From contig JAEZJJ010000002.1 in NCBI GenBank assembly GCA_023436395.1, positions 1 through 8,222 of the forward strand: a stretch of 8,222 nt of DNA, read 5' to 3'. Under the pieces are notes generated by a model. It worked only from the letters and a program-made list of their open reading frames with translations, ran no database searches and was not told where the DNA came from. The DNA is from Bacillota bacterium (GTDB taxonomy: Bacteria; Bacillota; Clostridia; Lachnospirales; Cellulosilyticaceae). Position numbers and translations under genes: made by a program. Shown piece after piece: positions 5,850 through 8,222 of the stretch (positions within the stretch are counted from its first letter, which is position 1; each line of letters starts with the position of its first letter).

Positions 5850-5920
5850 CTTTTCCCTTGATTTAGAACAAGTTGTCTGATAACATGAAATAAGATAAAA
5901 AGAAAAAAGAGGTGCACGAA

Positions 5921-6928
5921 ATGAATGAAGAAAAAAAGGTCATTTTTAGTGGGATGCAACCATCGGGTATTATTACATTAGGAAATTATCTGGGTGCCCT
6001 TAAGAACTGGACAAACTTACAAGATGAATATAATTGTTTATTTTGTATTGTAGATATGCATGCTATTACTGTAAGACAAGAACCAGCAGTACTTAGAAAG
6101 AATGCAAGAGAGTTAATGATGCTTTATATTGCAGCAGGACTTGATCCAGAGAAAAATATTATTTATATGCAATCTCACGTCTCAGCCCATGCAGAACTTG
6201 CTTGGATATTAAACTGCTTTACTTATATGGGTGAATTAAATCGTATGACACAGTTTAAAGATAAGTCGCAAAAGCATAGTGATAATATCAATTCAGGATT
6301 ATTTACTTATCCAGCCTTAATGGCAGCAGATATTTTATTATATCAAACAGATTTGGTACCCGTGGGGGTTGACCAAAGACAACATTTAGAGCTTACTAGA
6401 GACTTAGCAATTCGTTTTAATAACTTATATGGCAATACTTTTAAAGTACCAGAAGCCTATATTCCAAAGGTAGGTGCTAAGATTATGAGTCTTCAAGATC
6501 CTACTAAGAAAATGTCAAAATCAGATACAGATATCAATGCATCTATTAGTGTTATAGATGATACAGATACCATTATTCGTAAATTTAAACGGGCAGTAAC
6601 AGATTCAGATACAGAAGTACGTTTTGATGAGGAAAATAAACCAGGTATAAGCAACTTAATGACCATTTATGGGGCTATTACTGGTCAAACAATGGAACAA
6701 ATTCAAAATGAATTTGCAGGAAAAGGATATGGAGAATTTAAACTTAAGGTTGGAGAAGCTGTAGCAGAAGAATTAAAACCATTACAAAATCGTTTTAAAG
6801 AACTTTCAACAGATAAAGCATATATTGATGGCATAATCAAGAAAAATGCAGAAATGGCAAACTACTTAGCAACAAAGACATTACGTAAGGTTCAAAAGAA
6901 AGTAGGTTTTCCACCAATCGTTAGATAA
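5921..6928 (+). CDS. trpS: Tryptophanyl-tRNA synthetase
   Basis: TrpS is a class Ic aminoacyl-tRNA synthetase that charges tRNA-Trp using ATP and tryptophan; it acts as a cytoplasmic dimer. The 335 residues are typical. Counting from ATG 5921, the first signature is MQPSGIITLGNYLGA (12-26), in which PSG-x-x-x-LGNY replaces the HIGH motif. AADIL with D137 matches the indole-binding Asp; VPVGVDQRQHLELTRDLA starts at 146; the KMSKS loop is at 197-201. A longer frame starts with GTG at 5912, but that GTG is itself part of the ribosome binding site AGAGGTG (5908-5914); ATG 5921 lies 6 nt downstream of it and gives the usual N-terminus. Many Firmicutes trpS genes have a T-box leader; none fits here, so control by uncharged tRNA-Trp is not expected. 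It is a one-gene unit, divergent from luxS, ending at a shared hairpin. Confidence 0.97.
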   Translation: MNEEKKVIFSGMQPSGIITLGNYLGALKNWTNLQDEYNCLFCIVDMHAITVRQEPAVLRKNARELMMLYIAAGLDPEKNIIYMQSHVSAHAELAWILNCFTYMGELNRMTQFKDKSQKHSDNINSGLFTYPALMAADILLYQTDLVPVGVDQRQHLELTRDLAIRFNNLYGNTFKVPEAYIPKVGAKIMSLQDPTKKMSKSDTDINASISVIDDTDTIIRKFKRAVTDSDTEVRFDEENKPGISNLMTIYGAITGQTMEQIQNEFAGKGYGEFKLKVGEAVAEELKPLQNRFKELSTDKAYIDGIIKKNAEMANYLATKTLRKVQKKVGFPPIVR

Positions 6929-6931
6929 TAT

Positions 6932-6985
6932 AGAATTAAAAATACCACGAAACTATCAATATGTTTTCGTGGTACTTTTAATTCT
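6932..6985. terminator. Two-way terminator between trpS and the YitT-family gene
   Basis: A 21-bp stem with one A/C mismatch (6932-6952 with 6965-6985) and a 12-nt loop. The core is TACCACGAAA/TTTTCGTGGTA. T-rich stretches (CTTTTAATT on plus, ATTTTTAATT on minus) lie in the lower stem on both strands. It starts 3 nt after the trpS stop codon and 24 nt from the stop codon of the convergent gene. Confidence 0.88.
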
Positions 6986-7009
6986 AGCTATAAGGCTATA
7001 GGGAATTCT

Positions 7010-7867
7010 TTATTCTGTTAATGGTAAAAAGCCTTTACCATTTCCGATAACTTGTGAAGTTTCAGTTACAGTCATAAATGCTTTAGAATCTACACTAAGT
7101 ACAGTCTGTTTCGCCTTAGCTACTTCACGAATGCTAACAGTGGTGAAGAGAATGTATTTAGATTCAGAAGTATAAGCACCTATAGCAGGTATCATGGTGA
7201 CACCACGCTGCAATTCATTAAGAAGGCAATGGGAAAGCTTCTGGGCATGTTGTTCAGTAGTAATAATATAAAGTGTACGTTTGCGATTAATTCCATCTAC
7301 AACAAAGTTGGCTACTTGGCTACTTATAAACATGGTACTAATAGTAAGCACTGCAATATCGAGGCCAAAGAAATAAATAGATAACACAAGGATGATAGCA
7401 TTTAAACCAAGTGTCACAGTGGCCATATTAATAGAAAAATATTTATTGATAATTTTGGCTATAATATCAGTTCCACCAGTAGAACCATCTGCTCTAAAAA
7501 TAATACCTGTCCCAAGTCCGTGTAAAAAGCCAGCAACAATAAGGGTTGAAAGTGTGTTACCTTGAGTAATCACCAGTGGCGCGGTGACCTCTAGCCAAAA
7601 GGAAAGCATAAGCATACCGAATAAGCTATAGGTTAAGTACGTTTTACGAAGGAAAATAAGACCAAGTATAAAAATGGGAATGTTAAGTAAGATAACAGTA
7701 AGGCTGACTTTAGTATGAAAAAGAAAATACAGAAGGGTAGAAATCCCACTTACACCACCACTTAAAAGTTGATTAGGAATAAGTACGCCATTGGTAGCAA
7801 TGGCAAGAAGTAAGGTTCCAATAAGAATACTAAAAATACGATTGTAATTAATAAAATTATTTTTCAT
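7010..7867 (-). CDS. YitT family membrane protein (DUF161 + DUF2179)
   Basis: A 285-residue integral membrane protein of the YitT/YvjA-type family, common in several copies in Firmicutes. The N-terminal region (about 11-190) has five to seven hydrophobic segments, near 11-31, 36-50, 55-73, 81-100, 107-125, 148-168 and 170-186. It contains the family motifs PNQLLSGGVSGIS (31-43) and GTGIIFRADGSTGGTD (119-134). The C-terminal part (about 195-275) is the soluble DUF2179 domain, with RGVTMIPAIGAYT in its middle. No cleavable signal peptide is evident; the N-terminus looks like a signal anchor. The ATG at 7867 follows GAGGAG (complement of 7872-7877) by 4 nt. It is a single-gene unit with its own promoter and a shared terminator. 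Transport is often assumed for the family, but no substrate is established, and the paralogue cannot be assigned. Confidence 0.93.
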   Translation of the reverse strand: MKNNFINYNRIFSILIGTLLLAIATNGVLIPNQLLSGGVSGISTLLYFLFHTKVSLTVILLNIPIFILGLIFLRKTYLTYSLFGMLMLSFWLEVTAPLVITQGNTLSTLIVAGFLHGLGTGIIFRADGSTGGTDIIAKIINKYFSINMATVTLGLNAIILVLSIYFFGLDIAVLTISTMFISSQVANFVVDGINRKRTLYIITTEQHAQKLSHCLLNELQRGVTMIPAIGAYTSESKYILFTTVSIREVAKAKQTVLSVDSKAFMTVTETSQVIGNGKGFLPLTE

Positions 7868-7904
7868 TTAAGTCTCCTCAAGTAGTAATAATGCATCTCT
7901 TCTT

Positions 7905-7933
7905 AATATAAAACAGCTTTTATGAATAAGCAA
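7905..7933 (-). promoter_or_regulatory. Promoter of the YitT-family gene
   Basis: On the minus strand TTGCTT (7933-7928, three of six) and TATATT (7910-7905, five of six) are 17 bp apart, giving a leader of about 30 nt. The -35 box is weak, but the spacing is ideal. Confidence 0.5.
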
Positions 7934-7973
7934 TATGACGTTAGTGTAAAATTATTGTAGGAAAAATTTAAAA

Positions 7974-8037
7974 AAGAGATTCATCCTTTTGGTATAATGA
8001 AATCGCGAAACAACATCAAATAAAAGGAGAATCTCTT
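7974..8037 (+). promoter_or_regulatory. Inverted repeat masking the transposase ribosome binding site
   Basis: AAGAGATTC (7974-7982) and TCCTTTT (7984-7990) are exactly complementary to AAAAGGA (8022-8028) followed by GAATCTCTT (8029-8037), leaving only A7983 bulged: 16 base pairs. The 3' arm contains the ribosome binding site AAAAGGAG (8022-8029) and ends at the base before the ATG. The loop (7991-8021) holds the element's -10 box. RNA entering from outside would fold and hide the site; RNA from the internal promoter lacks the 5' arm. Confidence 0.75.
7990..7998 (+). promoter_or_regulatory. Transposase promoter with extended -10
   Basis: TGGTATAAT (7990-7998) is a full extended -10 element. 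No good -35 lies 16-18 bp upstream (A-rich), which the extended -10 could offset. Transcription would start near 8005, inside the loop of the inverted repeat, about 33 nt before the ATG. Confidence 0.6.
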
Positions 8038-8222
8038 ATGGAACTTATTATAAAGGATTTCATGAAAAATGTCATACAAGAAATTGAAAAACTTGCAGAA
8101 AAATTAATAGCAGGTGAAGTTGAATTAGGAGCATTTGCAAATACAGTAAAAGAAAAAACAGATGAATTAGGAAGAAATATTGTTAAGGAAACGTTAGAAA
8201 CAATAGATGAAACACTTGTAAA
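8038..8222 (+). CDS. Transposase N-terminus, ISLre2 / UPF0236 family (partial)
   Basis: The first 61 codons of an open frame that continues past the window. The ATG follows AAAAGGAG (8022-8029) by 8 nt. The sequence is rich in Glu, Lys and Leu and predicted helical; ELGRNIVKETLETIDETL (43-60) resembles the N-terminal helical region of UPF0236 proteins, the transposases of ISLre2 elements. The DDE-type catalytic domain of the family would lie further on, out of view. The family call is pattern recognition from memory on 61 residues. The alternative is an unrelated helical protein. Confidence 0.68.
   Translation, partial: MELIIKDFMKNVIQEIEKLAEKLIAGEVELGAFANTVKEKTDELGRNIVKETLETIDETLV

Larger units (their letters stand above)
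7974..8222 (+). mobile_element. Left end of an ISLre2-like insertion sequence (partial)
   Basis: The transposase-like ORF at 8038 and its self-contained promoter mark the left part of an insertion sequence that runs off the right edge. The exact left boundary is not known: 7974 is the start of the inverted repeat, and the true end may be up to some tens of bases upstream. The terminal repeats and target duplication cannot be matched because the right end is missing. It lies outside the promoter of the YitT-family gene, so no gene here is disrupted. Confidence 0.6.

Noticed and set aside
5749..5920. Riboswitch (SAM, SAH or T-box) in the luxS-trpS gap
   Set aside because: The leaders on both strands are too short and no conserved core or T-box sequence was seen. 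A covariance scan would settle it.
7934..7973. Exact terminal inverted repeat and target duplication of the IS
   Set aside because: The right end is outside the window, so no pair can be matched; any boundary given here would be invented.
1..8222. CRISPR array, phage genes, toxin-antitoxin or defence island
   Set aside because: No regularly spaced direct repeats and no such genes were seen; apart from the IS end the window is housekeeping.

Overview
The window looks like chromosomal DNA from a low-GC, probably spore-forming member of the Clostridia. The signs are strong A+T bias, tRNA genes without an encoded CCA, AGGAGG-like ribosome binding sites before nearly every gene, a class III fructose-1,6-bisphosphatase, a YitT-family membrane protein and the start of an ISLre2-type (UPF0236) transposase. 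A Lachnospirales genus such as Cellulosilyticum is possible, but that is only a guess. Most of the window is housekeeping DNA. The accessory element begins at the right edge.

Layout. Positions 1-162 are the end of a tRNA cluster: the 3' half of tRNA-Val(UAC), a complete elongator tRNA-Met(CAU) and an intrinsic terminator. Positions 163-408 are a leader-like intergenic region with two promoter candidates, a possible 12-codon leader ORF, four copies of ATATTG and a small terminator-like hairpin. Positions 409-3938 are a probable four-gene plus-strand operon: a Cof-type HAD phosphatase, ispF (MEP isoprenoid pathway), fbp (gluconeogenesis) and a 50-residue zinc-ribbon protein. It ends at a hairpin (3942-3985) shared with the convergent minus-strand gene at 3996-5093, which encodes an uncharacterised protein with two P-loop domains. 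Next come luxS (minus strand, own terminator) and the divergent trpS (plus strand). trpS converges on a YitT-family membrane protein gene (minus strand) across another two-way hairpin. From about 7974 to the end is the left part of an insertion sequence, cut by the window edge.

How the genes fit together. Most units have a recognisable promoter and terminator. The HAD phosphatase and ispF are translationally linked: the ispF ribosome binding site lies inside the last codons of the HAD gene. fbp and the zinc-ribbon gene follow at short distances. luxS and trpS are divergent and share an A+T-rich promoter region centred on a perfect palindrome. trpS has no room for a T-box leader.

Most interesting points. 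(1) At the IS left end, a 16-bp inverted repeat with one bulge would bury the transposase ribosome binding site in any transcript entering from outside, while the element's own extended -10 promoter lies in the loop, giving transcripts that lack the 5' arm. This is the logic known from IS10 and IS50. (2) The P-loop protein is an internal duplication with a constant 183-residue offset, and the Walker-B-like Asp of copy 1 is Asn in copy 2. (3) The promoter of that gene also reads as a sporulation sigma-K-type site. (4) The leader before the HAD-ispF-fbp operon looks like a possible attenuator. Two starts were moved from the longest ORF to a better-placed ATG: the P-loop gene to 5093 and trpS to 5921.
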